From the NCBI RefSeq assembly GCF_003668565.1, contig NZ_RCWJ01000002.1, positions 744,001-808,000 on the forward strand: DNA of 64,000 nt, written 5' to 3'. A program made the position numbers and the translations under genes. Below are positions 36,239 through 45,525 of this stretch, piece after piece (the first letter of the stretch is position 1; each line of letters opens with the position of its first letter). The DNA is from Mycetocola zhadangensis. GTDB taxonomy: Bacteria; Actinomycetota; Actinomycetes; Actinomycetales; Microbacteriaceae. A model generated the notes under the pieces. It had not been told where the DNA came from and ran no database searches. It saw nothing but the letters and a program-made list of their open reading frames with translations.

Positions 36239-36267
36239 TTAGCGGCGGTGGCCTGAAGGTTTGCGAG

Positions 36268-37224
36268 TCAGATGGAACGGCGGCGGGGCGTCAGCCGCAC
36301 AGCCGGGAGTGGCGGGGCAGGAATACGTTCGTCGCCATGACCATTCACAACACCGAAGCGGATGCTGCGCGACTCCCACGCGTTGCGCGCGCTGACGATC
36401 TCTTCATGGCTTCGTGCCACGAAGTTCCACCACATAATGAGTTCCTCGGCGAACGGAACACCGCCGAGCAGAACGAACCGGGCACCGTGCTCGCTCTGGA
36501 GCTCGAGCGACTCGCGTTCGGTGCCGAGGTACAGGAGCGGGCCGGGATCGAGCGGAGTCCCGGCAACAGTCACGCGCCCCGACAGCACCATCACCGCGTG
36601 TTCGAAATGTGACTCCACTGGAATCGTGACGTGTGCACCCGCGTCGATAGTGGCATCCGCCCCCATCAACTCCGTGAAAACCGTGGCGTCCGATTCGACT
36701 CCGCCGAGGTGGCCAACCAGAACGCTCGCGCGAAGCCCCCCGGTTTCGAAGACAGGGAGGTTGGTGTGGCGCTCGAAGAACGGGTCGATGTCGGCAACGT
36801 CGCGGGGGAGTGCGATCCAGAGCTGCAGCCCACGCAGAGGACGGCCCTGGCTGCCGAGTGAGAACTCTGAGTGGGAAATGCCGTAGCCGCTCGTCATGAT
36901 GTTGAGCTCACCCGGGTGCACCTCGACGTCGCTGCCGACACTGTCGCGGTGCCGGATCACTCCCTCGACGGGCCAGGTCACCGTTTGCAGGCCCGTATGC
37001 GGGTGGGGAAGCACGCGCATGCCAACCTCTTCGTCGTCGAACCGGTCGAGGAAACACCACGCGCCGACCATGGGCAGGGCGCGTTGAGGCAAAGAGCGGT
37101 GAACGAGGATGCCTCGGATGCCGCCGAGTGGCACTTCGCGCGCGTTCAACAGGCGGCTCGTGGCGCCGGTGGGGTCACAGCGAGCGCTCAACGTCTCGCT
37201 CACGGGAAGATCGAGGCGGGTCAT
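36268..37224 (-). CDS. Pirin family protein
   Basis: A 318-residue bicupin. The N-terminal cupin carries the metal ligands in RVLPHPHTGLQTVTWPVEG and the later HSEFS segment; the C-terminal pirin domain follows (VPFAEELIMWWNFVARSHEE). Some pirins are quercetinases or redox sensors; the role here is open. Start codon overlaps the stop of the downstream-encoded GNAT gene as ATGA (37221-37224), so the GNAT gene is read first and pirin second. Confidence 0.92.
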   Translation of the reverse strand: MTRLDLPVSETLSARCDPTGATSRLLNAREVPLGGIRGILVHRSLPQRALPMVGAWCFLDRFDDEEVGMRVLPHPHTGLQTVTWPVEGVIRHRDSVGSDVEVHPGELNIMTSGYGISHSEFSLGSQGRPLRGLQLWIALPRDVADIDPFFERHTNLPVFETGGLRASVLVGHLGGVESDATVFTELMGADATIDAGAHVTIPVESHFEHAVMVLSGRVTVAGTPLDPGPLLYLGTERESLELQSEHGARFVLLGGVPFAEELIMWWNFVARSHEEIVSARNAWESRSIRFGVVNGHGDERIPAPPLPAVRLTPRRRSI

Positions 37225-37535
37225 TCGGGGATCGGTTTCCAGTCGACGGTGCCATCGAAGTCCGGGTGACGTTTCAGCCAGTCCTGAACGAACGGGCAGA
37301 ACGGAACGATCGTCTCACCCCGCGCCGCAACGTCGGCGAGGGCCTCGCGCACGAGAGTGCTGCCGAGACCGCGACCCTCAAATTCGTTCTCGATGACGGT
37401 GTGGGTGAACGATATTCGCCCGGGGTGCATGCGGAACGCGGCGAAGCCCGCGAGGGTGTCGCCGATCCGGATCTCATATTGTGATGCCTCATCGTTGCGG
37501 GTGACCACGAGAGTCTGGTCAGGTTGGTCAACCAC
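37221..37535 (-). CDS. Small GNAT-type acetyltransferase (YidJ-like)
   Basis: A 104-residue short GNAT domain of the N-acetyltransferase-CG type: YEIRIGDTLAGFAAFRMHPG, ISFTHTVIENEFEGRGLGST and VPFCPFVQDWLKRHPDF. Typical length for this subgroup. Start is GTG with GGAAG upstream. Coupled to pirin by ATGA overlap. Substrate unknown. Confidence 0.88.
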   Translation of the reverse strand: MVDQPDQTLVVTRNDEASQYEIRIGDTLAGFAAFRMHPGRISFTHTVIENEFEGRGLGSTLVREALADVAARGETIVPFCPFVQDWLKRHPDFDGTVDWKPIPE

Positions 37536-37623
37536 TGATTTTCTGCTTCCTCGCGCACGACGTGATGGTGTCTGTCCAACCTATGCCCGGCAACGTCCAT
37601 GCGCGAGCATGAAATGTGCGCGG

Positions 37624-38499
37624 TCAGGCGAGAGCGAGCATCCCAGCCGCGACCAGCGCGAGCGCCAGCCCAACCCACTGCACCGGCGCGATTCGTTCCT
37701 TGAGCACGAGCGCTGCCAGCAGGATCGTCCCCGCCGGGTACATCGCGGTGAGCACGCTCATCACAGCGAGGTCACCTATGCGAAGGCCGATCAGGAGCAG
37801 CAGGTTCGCTGTCGCGTCGATCACTCCACAGGCCAGGGCGAGGGTGAGCCCTGGGCGCCAGCCGGTGCTCGGGCGACCGAGCGTGATGCCCGGTGCAGCC
37901 CGACGCGCGAGCATCCACAGCACGAGTACAACCGTGAACATGATCGCCGCGCTGACGGCACGGTTGAGGATGAGTGGAACAACGCCTGAGTCCTCGGGCG
38001 TCTGGTCGATGAGGATAAGGAAGGTGCCGATCATCGTTCCCGATCCGAGTGCCATCAGAATGCCCCGGGAGCTCGGTCGCACTGCGCCCTTCTCGGGCAC
38101 AAAGCCCACGAGAACCACGGCGATGAGCGCGAGCCCGAGTGCGAGGTATCCCACCAGGGCGAGCTTGTCCCCTGTCGCTAGCCCCCAGGTCATCGGCACG
38201 ATCGCCGACACAACGGCGGTGAGCGGCGACAGGATCGACATCGGCCCGATGGCGAGGCAGGCGTAGAGCAGCGAAATCGCGAGCGCTCCGCTGACCCCGG
38301 AGAGCGCACCCCAGAACACAGCCTCGGCAGACCACTCCCCGAAACCAAGAGCCAGGACGAGGAGAAGGGCGACCAGACCCGACACCGCCGACAGCGCCGT
38401 GACCCGCACGGGGCTGATTCGTTTCGACGCGAGTCCGCCGAGGAAATCGGCCGCACCGTAGACGAGCGCTCCGGTGAGGCCGATGATCGCGGTGAGCAT
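37624..38499 (-). CDS. EamA/DMT family transporter
   Basis: A 291-residue protein with ten hydrophobic helices in two homologous halves (ALVYGAADFLGGLASKRISP in the first, LTAMYPAGTILLAALVLKER in the second), as in EamA drug/metabolite exporters. The ATG at 38499 is six bases after TACGCT and has no ribosome site, so the message is probably leaderless. The ORF continues upstream with basic sequence and is rejected there. Substrate unknown. Confidence 0.9.
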   Translation of the reverse strand: MLTAIIGLTGALVYGAADFLGGLASKRISPVRVTALSAVSGLVALLLVLALGFGEWSAEAVFWGALSGVSGALAISLLYACLAIGPMSILSPLTAVVSAIVPMTWGLATGDKLALVGYLALGLALIAVVLVGFVPEKGAVRPSSRGILMALGSGTMIGTFLILIDQTPEDSGVVPLILNRAVSAAIMFTVVLVLWMLARRAAPGITLGRPSTGWRPGLTLALACGVIDATANLLLLIGLRIGDLAVMSVLTAMYPAGTILLAALVLKERIAPVQWVGLALALVAAGMLALA

Positions 38500-38578
38500 G
38501 CGAAAAGCGTAATGGCCCGCGACACGCGAACCAGATGCCCATCGGCTCCGAAGTACAGTGGGAGAGGAAGGAGGCAAC

Positions 38579-39193
38579 ATGCGCGCTCGGCGAATTCGAG
38601 TTGCACGCGGCATCGCCGCTGCAGCCGTTGCGACCTTCTTCGCGGCGTTCTCGCACGTCGTGTCAGGCGCGGAGGTTCCCGGTCTGTTTGCGCTTGTGGC
38701 AGCATCCGTTCTCTCAATCTTTCTGTGTATCGCGCTCGCCGGTCGCACCCTGTCGACCTGGCGCCTCACCGCGTCGGTGTTGCTCAGCCAGCTCGGCTAT
38801 CACCTGCTCTTCGCTCTCGTGCCGGCATCGACAGGCTCCGTCGTAACCGCACCCGGCCACCACGCCGACATGGTGATGATGACGACGGATGCCACAACTC
38901 ACGTCCACGCGTCGACAAGCCCTGCAATGTGGCTAGGCCACGCGCTCGCCGCCATGATCACCGTCGCTGCTCTTGTGTACGGCGAGCGGCTGCTGTTTTC
39001 CCTGTTCGACACGCTGCGCCTGGGCGTTCGCGTGCTTCTCGTCGGCATTCGTCTGGCGCCTGTGCGGCGACCGGCCATGCCGAACGCCGACTGGCTTCCG
39101 GTTCTCGGTGCGAACCAGCGGGTCCTGCTTTCGGCGATGCGGCACCGCGGTCCGCCGGTTGCCGCTCGCCGAACGGCTCTCTCCTTCGCCTGA
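38579..39193 (+). CDS. Membrane protein of a copper-related cluster
   Basis: A 204-residue protein with about five helices (HVVSGAEVPGLFALVAASV, LSIFLCIALAG, a helix after AMWLGHALAAMITVAALVYG) and a His/Met-rich stretch (GHHADMVMMTTDATTHVHA) in an outer loop that could bind copper. GGAAGGAGG precedes the ATG. YcnI-like and CopC genes follow on the same strand, so a role in copper handling is likely by context. Family name not recognised. Confidence 0.75.
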   Translation: MRARRIRVARGIAAAAVATFFAAFSHVVSGAEVPGLFALVAASVLSIFLCIALAGRTLSTWRLTASVLLSQLGYHLLFALVPASTGSVVTAPGHHADMVMMTTDATTHVHASTSPAMWLGHALAAMITVAALVYGERLLFSLFDTLRLGVRVLLVGIRLAPVRRPAMPNADWLPVLGANQRVLLSAMRHRGPPVAARRTALSFA

Positions 39194-39331
39194 CACACGT
39201 CGACCGGGTTGCCCGGTAGGCGTGAATGCTGCAGCGGACGGGACTGCTTCGGCTCCACGCAGCCATTTTTCTTACCGACCGTTCGGCAGCGCTGTGCGCG
39301 CCCGGTCGCATCTTCTCGAATCAGGACACCC

Positions 39332-40048
39332 ATGAAACGCTCCACCCTGGCGACCTCAGCCGTCGCCTCCGCTTTCCTCGTTGTCGCTTCGCCCCTCGCG
39401 GCCAGCGCACACGTCTCCGTCACACCGAGCTCGGCAGCGGCGGGTTCAACCGCCCAACTCACTTTTTCGGTCGGACACGGCTGTGACGGCTCGGCCACCA
39501 CAGCGCTGATCTTCACGATCCCTGAGGAAGTCCTCTCCGTCACACCGACCGTGAACCCCAACTGGGACGTCTCCAAAACCAGCGTCGACCTCGCCGACCC
39601 GGTTGAAGACGCGCACGGTACCGCGCTCACGCAGCGCGTGGGTGAGGTCATCTACACAGCGAAGCAGCCGCTCGCCGATGGCTACCGCGACACTGTCACC
39701 CTCCAGCTGACCCTCCCCGAGAACTCCGCGGGGCACAGCCTCGCCTTCCCGGTTGTGCAGTCATGCGTTCTCGGCGAGACCGCATGGACCGACATCGCGG
39801 CCGACGGGCAAGACCCGCACGATCTTGAGTCCCCTGCTCCAATAATCACGGTGACGGATGCTTCGGCAAGCGACAGTGGGACGGCCCTGATCGCAAGCAC
39901 CTCCGCAGGCACAGATGCAGTAGCCGTCCCAACGAAACCCGATGTCCTCGCCCGTATACTCGGCCTCGGCGGACTTCTCGTCGGTGCGATCGGCGTAATT
40001 CTCGCTGTGGTCGCGCGTCGGCCCATCACCCCATCGAAGGAAGGTTAG
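39332..40048 (+). CDS. YcnI/DUF1775-type copper-binding membrane-anchored protein
   Basis: A 238-residue protein. A signal peptide ends at Ala26, leaving His27 as mature N-terminus (HVSVTPSSAAAGS), the copper-binding histidine of YcnI proteins. The DUF1775 domain includes FTIPEEVLSVTPTVNPNWDV. A C-terminal membrane helix (ILGLGGLLVGAIGVILAVV) anchors it outside the cell. It sits four bases before copC and likely works with it. Confidence 0.9.
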   Translation: MKRSTLATSAVASAFLVVASPLAASAHVSVTPSSAAAGSTAQLTFSVGHGCDGSATTALIFTIPEEVLSVTPTVNPNWDVSKTSVDLADPVEDAHGTALTQRVGEVIYTAKQPLADGYRDTVTLQLTLPENSAGHSLAFPVVQSCVLGETAWTDIAADGQDPHDLESPAPIITVTDASASDSGTALIASTSAGTDAVAVPTKPDVLARILGLGGLLVGAIGVILAVVARRPITPSKEG

Positions 40049-40052
40049 GCAG

Positions 40053-40778
40053 ATGCGCATCCGTCGACTGCTCGCAATCGGAACGCTCACCGGCATGCTC
40101 GCCGCCGCTGCGGTTGGGCTGGCCGCAGCTCCGGCCCAGGCTCACAACTCCCTGGTCTCCTCGAACCCGGCCGCGGGCTCCGTGGTCACCGAGCAGCCTG
40201 GGACCTTCTCGATCACAACCAACGACGCCCTCCTCGAAGCCGGCGGCTCAGCCAACGCCATCCAGGTTCGTGGACCTGGCGCTGAACCTCTTTACTACGG
40301 CGATGGCTGCATGACGATCGACGGCCAAACCCTGACCACCCCGGTTTCCCTCGGGCAGCCGGGGGAGTACACGCTGATCTGGCAGGTTGTTTCCGCTGAC
40401 GGACACCCGATCGACGGTGAGTTCACGTTCACCTGGCAGCCGGTCGACGGGCAGGAGCTCGCCGCTGGACTGGCTGCGCCACCGGTCTGCGGCGTGTCGC
40501 AGGTACCCGTTGAGTCGGGAACGCCGACTCCGGAGCCGACGTTCACCACCCAAACGGACTCGCTTGGGACGTCGGATGCACTCGCTCCGGAAGACACATC
40601 GGCTGCTCCGAGCGACATCCTCTGGATCGGTGCTGCTCTCGCCATCGTCGTGACCGCCGCGGTCGTTGTCCTTCTTGTGGTTCGACGGAAGGGCACGAAG
40701 ACCGCCGGTTCGACCGAAGACTCCCCAGCCGACGACTCCTCGGCGGGCAGTTCAGCGGACGACACACGACCGGAGTAA
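40053..40778 (+). CDS. copC: CopC domain copper-binding protein
   Basis: A 241-residue exported protein. The signal peptide ends in AQA (residues 28-30), exposing His31 (HNSLVSSNPAAGS) as the first Cu(II) ligand; His118 in SADGHPIDGEF is another conserved ligand. After the CopC domain come a Pro/Thr-rich linker, a membrane helix (ILWIGAALAIVVTAAVVVLLV) and an acidic tail. It follows YcnI closely, giving a membrane-anchored copper pair. Confidence 0.92.
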   Translation: MRIRRLLAIGTLTGMLAAAAVGLAAAPAQAHNSLVSSNPAAGSVVTEQPGTFSITTNDALLEAGGSANAIQVRGPGAEPLYYGDGCMTIDGQTLTTPVSLGQPGEYTLIWQVVSADGHPIDGEFTFTWQPVDGQELAAGLAAPPVCGVSQVPVESGTPTPEPTFTTQTDSLGTSDALAPEDTSAAPSDILWIGAALAIVVTAAVVVLLVVRRKGTKTAGSTEDSPADDSSAGSSADDTRPE

Positions 40779-40807
40779 ACCCGAACGGCGCGCTCGTCGC
40801 CGTCCTT

Positions 40808-40839
40808 GCGCGGGCGACAGGGGAACCTGTTGCCCGCGC
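40808..40839 (+). terminator. Terminator after copC
   Basis: GCGCGGGCGACAGG (40808-40821) pairs with CCTGTTGCCCGCGC (40826-40839) over 14 bases with one G-U pair and a GGAA tetraloop. It lies 30 bases past the copC stop. Confidence 0.82.
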
Positions 40840-40932
40840 GCTTCTCCCCAGTACGAGATCACGCTCGAAAGCGCATCCCCAGGCGGCCGCCGAAATTAAC
40901 CGATGTTCCGTGCAGCGGCTATCGTTTCGGGA

Positions 40933-42774
40933 GTGACCCTCCCCGAAACCGCCCCCACAGCGCTCGACGTGCTGCACTCGGTCTTCGGCTTCGAGTCGTT
41001 CCGCGGAGAACAGCAGGCCATCGTCGACCAGGTGATCGCCGGCGGTGACGCTGTTGTCCTGATGCCAACGGGTGGTGGCAAGAGCCTCTGCTATCAAGTG
41101 CCATCACTCGTGCGCGACGGCACAGGCATCGTGATTTCGCCACTGATTGCCCTCATGCAGGACCAGGTCGACGCGCTGCTCGCGGTCGGTGTGCGTGCGG
41201 CGTTCCTCAACTCCACCCAGGATGCGGTCGAGCGCGACCGGGTAGAGCGGGCCTACCTGGCCGGTGAACTTGACCTGCTCTACGTCGCGCCGGAGCGGCT
41301 CAGCTCCGAGTCGACCAAGCGGTTCCTCGCGAACGGCAAGATCGCCCTCTTCGCCATCGACGAAGCTCACTGCGTTTCGCAGTGGGGCCACGACTTCCGT
41401 CCCGACTACCTCGCCCTCGGTGAACTCGTCGAACGCTGGCCGAACGTCCCTCGCATCGCATTGACCGCAACGGCGACGGATGCCACGCACCGCGAAATCA
41501 CGGATCGCCTGCACCTCGGCAACGCGGCTCACTTCGTGGCGAGCTTCGACCGGCCCAACATTCAGTACCGCATCGTGCCCAAGAACGAGCCGCGCAAGCA
41601 ACTCGTCGAGTTTCTCACCAAAGAGGGTGCGGGGCAGGCCGGCATCGTCTACGCGCTGAGCCGCAACACGGTTGAGAAGACCGCTGCCCACCTTCAGGCG
41701 AACGGCATCAATGCCCTTCCGTACCACGCCGGCCTCGACGCCTCGCTTCGGCAGCGGACGCAGTCGCGCTTCCTGAGGGAGGACGGCATCGTGATCGTCG
41801 CCACCATCGCCTTCGGCATGGGAATCGACAAACCAGACGTGCGCTTCGTCGCTCACATCGACCTGCCGAAGAGTGTCGAGGGTTACTACCAGGAGACCGG
41901 ACGCGCCGGTCGAGACGGCGAACCGTCCGTCGCCTGGCTCACCTACGGCCTGCAGGACGTCGTCCAGCAGCGCCGCATGATCGACGAGTCGCCAGGCGAC
42001 CTCCCCCACCGCAGGCGCATGTCGGCACACCTCGATGCCATGCTTGCCCTGTGCGAGACCGTCGAGTGCCGGCGCACCAACCTGCTGAGCTACTTCGGCC
42101 AGCCATCGGAGCCATGCGGAAACTGCGACACCTGCCTCGACCCGCCCGAGGTGTGGGACGGCACAGTTCCCGCCCAGAAACTCCTCTCGACCGTTGTTCG
42201 CCTGAAGCGGGAACGCAACCAGGAGTTCGGAGCCGGTCACCTCATCGACATCCTCCGAGGCAAAACAACTCCCCGAACGACACAGTGGAAACACGAAGCA
42301 CTTGCGACGTGGGGCATTGGGCAGGACCTCAGCGAGCAGCAGTGGCGGGGAGTTATCCGCCAGCTCCTCGCGAAGCGACTCCTGGCTACCCGCGGCGAGT
42401 ACGGCACCCTCGGCCTCACCGAAGACAGCGCTTCCGTTCTCTCCGGCTCTCGGTCGGTTCCGATGCGCACCGAGCCCGAACGGCGCTCCTCGGTCAGCAA
42501 GGCGCGCCGCCAGAGCGTATCCGACCTCGCCCCAGGAGACGCTGAGCTGTTTGAAGCGCTGCGGTCCTGGCGGGCGGCTGCCGCCAAACAGCAGGGTGTC
42601 CCCGCGTACATCGTCTTCGGTGACGCCACCCTGCGTGCCGTTGCCACCGAGAAGCCCGCCTCGTTTGACGCTCTCGGTTCAATCAGCGGCATCGGCGAAA
42701 AGAAGCGGGCAACCTACGGGCAGCAGTTGCTCGACGTCGTGGCCGGGCGTGAGCCGATTCTTTCCGACGCTTAA
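40933..42774 (+). CDS. recQ: ATP-dependent DNA helicase RecQ
   Basis: A 613-residue RecQ helicase. [15 protein letters not shown] (Walker A, about residue 45), DEAH (about 144), [16 protein letters not shown] and the zinc-binding cysteines ([15 protein letters not shown]) are present, then an RQC winged helix and a C-terminal HRDC domain. It unwinds recombination and repair intermediates. The GTG at 40933 follows TATCGT by seven bases, so it is probably leaderless; the ATG at 40903 would add ten unsupported residues. A long hairpin ends the unit. Confidence 0.95.
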   Translation: MTLPETAPTALDVLHSVFGFESFRGEQQAIVDQVIAGGDAVVLMPTGGGKSLCYQVPSLVRDGTGIVISPLIALMQDQVDALLAVGVRAAFLNSTQDAVERDRVERAYLAGELDLLYVAPERLSSESTKRFLANGKIALFAIDEAHCVSQWGHDFRPDYLALGELVERWPNVPRIALTATATDATHREITDRLHLGNAAHFVASFDRPNIQYRIVPKNEPRKQLVEFLTKEGAGQAGIVYALSRNTVEKTAAHLQANGINALPYHAGLDASLRQRTQSRFLREDGIVIVATIAFGMGIDKPDVRFVAHIDLPKSVEGYYQETGRAGRDGEPSVAWLTYGLQDVVQQRRMIDESPGDLPHRRRMSAHLDAMLALCETVECRRTNLLSYFGQPSEPCGNCDTCLDPPEVWDGTVPAQKLLSTVVRLKRERNQEFGAGHLIDILRGKTTPRTTQWKHEALATWGIGQDLSEQQWRGVIRQLLAKRLLATRGEYGTLGLTEDSASVLSGSRSVPMRTEPERRSSVSKARRQSVSDLAPGDAELFEALRSWRAAAAKQQGVPAYIVFGDATLRAVATEKPASFDALGSISGIGEKKRATYGQQLLDVVAGREPILSDA

Positions 42775-42777
42775 CGA

Positions 42778-42826
42778 GCACAAGCGCCCCGCTCGAGTCG
42801 AGCGCAGCGCTTGTGCCTGGGTTTGT
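42778..42826 (+). terminator. Terminator after recQ
   Basis: GCACAAGCGC (42778-42787) is perfectly inverted as GCGCTTGTGC (42817-42826), with CTCGA/TCGAG pairing inside. It follows the recQ stop by three bases and precedes the end of the convergent small gene, so it may serve both. Confidence 0.8.
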
Positions 42827-42838
42827 GTGTGGGCGAAC

Positions 42839-42952
42839 TTAGCCCTTCCGGGCCTTGTCCTCGCCCTTTGCCTTCTTGTCGGCGCGCTTTTCCTTCAGCG
42901 ACTTCGCCGGTTCCTTCTTGGCAGAGTTTTTCTGGGGTGACTTACTAGGCAT
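42839..42952 (-). CDS. Small highly basic protein
   Basis: A 37-residue protein (MPSKSPQKNSAKKEPAKSLK onward), nearly half Lys/Arg with the rest Glu, Ala and Ser, no aromatic residues. GGAG lies at good distance before the ATG. It resembles short lysine-rich proteins annotated as hypothetical in relatives; nucleic-acid binding is plausible but unproven. Convergent with recQ. Confidence 0.65.
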   Translation of the reverse strand: MPSKSPQKNSAKKEPAKSLKEKRADKKAKGEDKARKG

Positions 42953-43155
42953 GGGTGCTCCTTTGACCTGCAGCCGCGCCGGCTGTGTTCCTCGACCATA
43001 CGCCGTATCGCGCTGAAGGTCACGTTCCCAGACCGAGGGCCCGTCACACCCGCGGCCTTTGTCGGGTGTGTCCGAGTAATTGACCGCCGGACTGTAGCTT
43101 TCCACAGTCGGTATGTGCCGACGCCGGGTTCGGTTTGTAGTCGGGGAACGGCTTG

Positions 43156-43185
43156 TTTACGCCAAACGGATGCCGCTCGTACGGT
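43156..43185 (+). promoter_or_regulatory. Promoter of the acyl-CoA oxidase gene
   Basis: TTTACG (43156-43161) and TACGGT (43180-43185) are 18 bases apart and lie 41 bases before the start codon, in a 270-base gap that otherwise holds no gene. A GACTGT/ACAGTC hairpin sits just upstream, near 43090-43110. Confidence 0.45.
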
Positions 43186-43225
43186 ATGGAGACGTGCTTC
43201 AGTGCCGAAAGACAAAGGATCGATA

Positions 43226-45316
43226 ATGGTTGACACCTCCGTCCGACCGGACGAAATTCACCGCGACGACGTGCTCGCTGACCTTCCAGCCGGCGGCCCG
43301 GACGGCTCGCGGATTAACGTGCCCGAGCTCGCGCACCAGCTCCTCGGAACCTGGCCTGACGCGCGAAGCAAGGCACGCACCCTTGCGGCGCGGGAAGAGT
43401 TCCACCGCATCGAGGGTCTATCGCTCGACGAGCACAGAGATCGTGTGTTCGAGCAGCTCAAACTCCTCGTCGAGAACGGGCAGGTACACCGCGCGTTCCC
43501 GAAACATCTCGGCGGACAGGAAGACCACGGCGGCAACATCGCCGGCTTCGAAGAACTCGTCACCGCCGACCCGTCGCTGCAGATCAAATCTGGTGTGCAG
43601 TGGGGGCTCTTTGGTTCGGCCGTCATGCACCTCGGCTCGAAGGAGCATCACGAGAAATGGCTGCCAGGCATCATGAGCCTTGAGATCCCCGGTGCGTTTG
43701 CGATGACCGAGGTCGGCCACGGATCTGACGTCGCATCGATCGCCACGACGGCGACCTATGACGCTGACACCCAGGAGTTCGTCATCCACACGCCGTTCCG
43801 CGCGGCCTGGAAGGACTACCTCGGCAACGCCGCAGTGCACGGTAAGGCCGCGACGCTTTTCGCCCAGCTCATCACGAACGGCGTCAACCACGGCGTGCAC
43901 TGCTTCTATGTGCCCATCCGGGACGACGACGGTAAGTTCCTGCCGGGCATCGGAGGTGAAGACGACGGAATCAAGGGCGGCCTCAACGGCATCGACAACG
44001 GCAAACTGCACTTCACGAATGTCCGGGTCCCGCGCACGAACCTGCTCAACCGGTACGGCGACGTTGCCGAGGACGGCACCTATTCGTCACCGATTTCCAG
44101 CCCGGGCCGACGTTTCTTCACCATGCTCGGCACTCTCGTGCAGGGACGCGTGTCGCTCGATGGAGCCGCCGTCGCGGCATCCGCTGTTGCGTTGCAAATC
44201 GCGATCACCTACGGAAGCCAGCGTCGCCAGTTCAACGCGTCAAGCGACATCCGTGAAGAGGTCATCCTCGACTACCAGCGGCACCAGCGCCGCCTGCTGC
44301 CGAAGCTTGCGACGACGTACGCGGCGATGTTTGCGCACGATCAGCTGCTCGTGAAGTTCGACGGAGTTTTCAGCGGCAAGAGTGACACCCCCGACGACAG
44401 GCAGGACCTCGAGACGCTCGCGGCAGCGCTCAAGTCGCTCTCCACCTGGCACGCGCTCGACACTCTGCAGGAAGCGCGCGAAGCCTGCGGTGGTGCTGGC
44501 TTCATGGTGGGTAACCGCCTGACCAGTCTGCGCGCCGACCTCGACATTTACGTCACGTTCGAGGGTGACAACAACGTGCTGCTGCAGCTCGTGGGCAAGC
44601 GACTGCTCGGCGACTACGCGAAGCGGTTCAAGGGAGCGGATGCCGCAACGCTCGCCCGATTCGCCGCTGAGCAGGCGCGTGGCAAGGTCGTGCACGGCAC
44701 GGGTCTCCGTTCGCTTGCGCAGACGGTTTCTGACTTCGGGTCGACCGCTCGCTCCGTCGGACACCTGCAGAACGAGGAGACACAGCGCGAACTGCTCACC
44801 GACCGGGTCGAGGGAATGGTTGCAGGAGTCGCCGGACGACTGCGTGCCGCGAGCAAACTCACACCGGCCGAGGGCGCAGCGCTGTTCAACGCCAACCAGA
44901 ACGAGCTCATCGAGGCTGCTCGGGCGCACGCCGAGTTGCTGCAGTGGGAGGCGTTCACCGAGGCCCTCGCCAAGGTCACCGACCCCGGCACGAAGAAGGT
45001 GCTGACCTGGCTGCGCGACCTGTTCGGCCTCGGCCTCGTTGAGAAGCACCTCTCCTGGTACCTCATCAATGGGCGTCTGTCCGGTCAGCGCGCGTCGGCG
45101 GTGACCGCGTACATCGACCGGTTGCTCGCACGGATCCGCCCGCACGCGCTCGATCTCGTCGAAGCGTTCGGCTACACCCAGGAGCACCTGCGTGCACCCA
45201 TTTCGTCGGGTATCGAAGCCGAGCGTCAGGAGGAAGCGGCGGCGTACTTCGCCGAGCTGCGCGCCTCGGGTGAAACCCCGATTGCCGAGAAGTCGCTCAA
45301 GGCTCCCAAAAAGTAA
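43226..45316 (+). CDS. Acyl-CoA oxidase / acyl-CoA dehydrogenase family protein
   Basis: A 696-residue flavoenzyme with the acyl-CoA oxidase layout: N-terminal helices, FAD-binding middle (GAFAMTEVGHGSDVASIATT), a beta barrel (WKDYLGNAAVHGKAATLFAQ), and a helical half with EACGGAGFMVGNR and TFEGDNNVLLQ, where oxidases place the catalytic glutamate. It introduces the trans-2 double bond in beta-oxidation, passing electrons to O2. The start follows AAAGGATC; sequence upstream in frame is rejected. Stands alone. Confidence 0.93.
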   Translation: MVDTSVRPDEIHRDDVLADLPAGGPDGSRINVPELAHQLLGTWPDARSKARTLAAREEFHRIEGLSLDEHRDRVFEQLKLLVENGQVHRAFPKHLGGQEDHGGNIAGFEELVTADPSLQIKSGVQWGLFGSAVMHLGSKEHHEKWLPGIMSLEIPGAFAMTEVGHGSDVASIATTATYDADTQEFVIHTPFRAAWKDYLGNAAVHGKAATLFAQLITNGVNHGVHCFYVPIRDDDGKFLPGIGGEDDGIKGGLNGIDNGKLHFTNVRVPRTNLLNRYGDVAEDGTYSSPISSPGRRFFTMLGTLVQGRVSLDGAAVAASAVALQIAITYGSQRRQFNASSDIREEVILDYQRHQRRLLPKLATTYAAMFAHDQLLVKFDGVFSGKSDTPDDRQDLETLAAALKSLSTWHALDTLQEAREACGGAGFMVGNRLTSLRADLDIYVTFEGDNNVLLQLVGKRLLGDYAKRFKGADAATLARFAAEQARGKVVHGTGLRSLAQTVSDFGSTARSVGHLQNEETQRELLTDRVEGMVAGVAGRLRAASKLTPAEGAALFNANQNELIEAARAHAELLQWEAFTEALAKVTDPGTKKVLTWLRDLFGLGLVEKHLSWYLINGRLSGQRASAVTAYIDRLLARIRPHALDLVEAFGYTQEHLRAPISSGIEAERQEEAAAYFAELRASGETPIAEKSLKAPKK

Positions 45317-45324
45317 CTCCGCGA

Positions 45325-45374
45325 ACGCACGATGTCGCCTTCGCCATCACGGTGAGGGCGGCATCGTGCGTTTT
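45325..45374 (+). terminator. Terminator after acyl-CoA oxidase
   Basis: ACGCACGATGTCGCC (45325-45339) pairs with GGCGGCATCGTGCGT (45357-45371) over 15 bases with one G-U pair, followed by TTTT. A classic intrinsic terminator nine bases after the stop. Confidence 0.92.
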
Positions 45375-45396
45375 CACGCTGAGCAAATCGATCCGG

Positions 45397-45437
45397 CCGA
45401 AAGGGTCGTTCCGCCTCGGGCGGAATGACCCTTTCGG
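45397..45437. terminator. Long bidirectional hairpin
   Basis: A 19-base near-perfect inverted repeat (arms 45397-45415 and 45419-45437, one G/T mismatch) around a 3-base loop, in the gap between the convergent oxidase and ABC-permease genes. The element GAATGACCCTTTCGG is repeated with changes 30 bases on (about 45453-45467). Probably the terminator for the minus-strand ABC operon. Confidence 0.7.
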
Positions 45438-45525
45438 ACCGATCGATCGAGCGAATGACCTTTTGGGCCGACTCGATGAATGGAACGAACATTCGTGCTC
45501 GTCGAGTGTTCACCCGTGTGCTTCG

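Noticed and set aside
36179-36267. TPP riboswitch before the ykoEDC-type operon
   Set aside because: The leader is too short and lacks the CUGAGA and ACCUGA elements.
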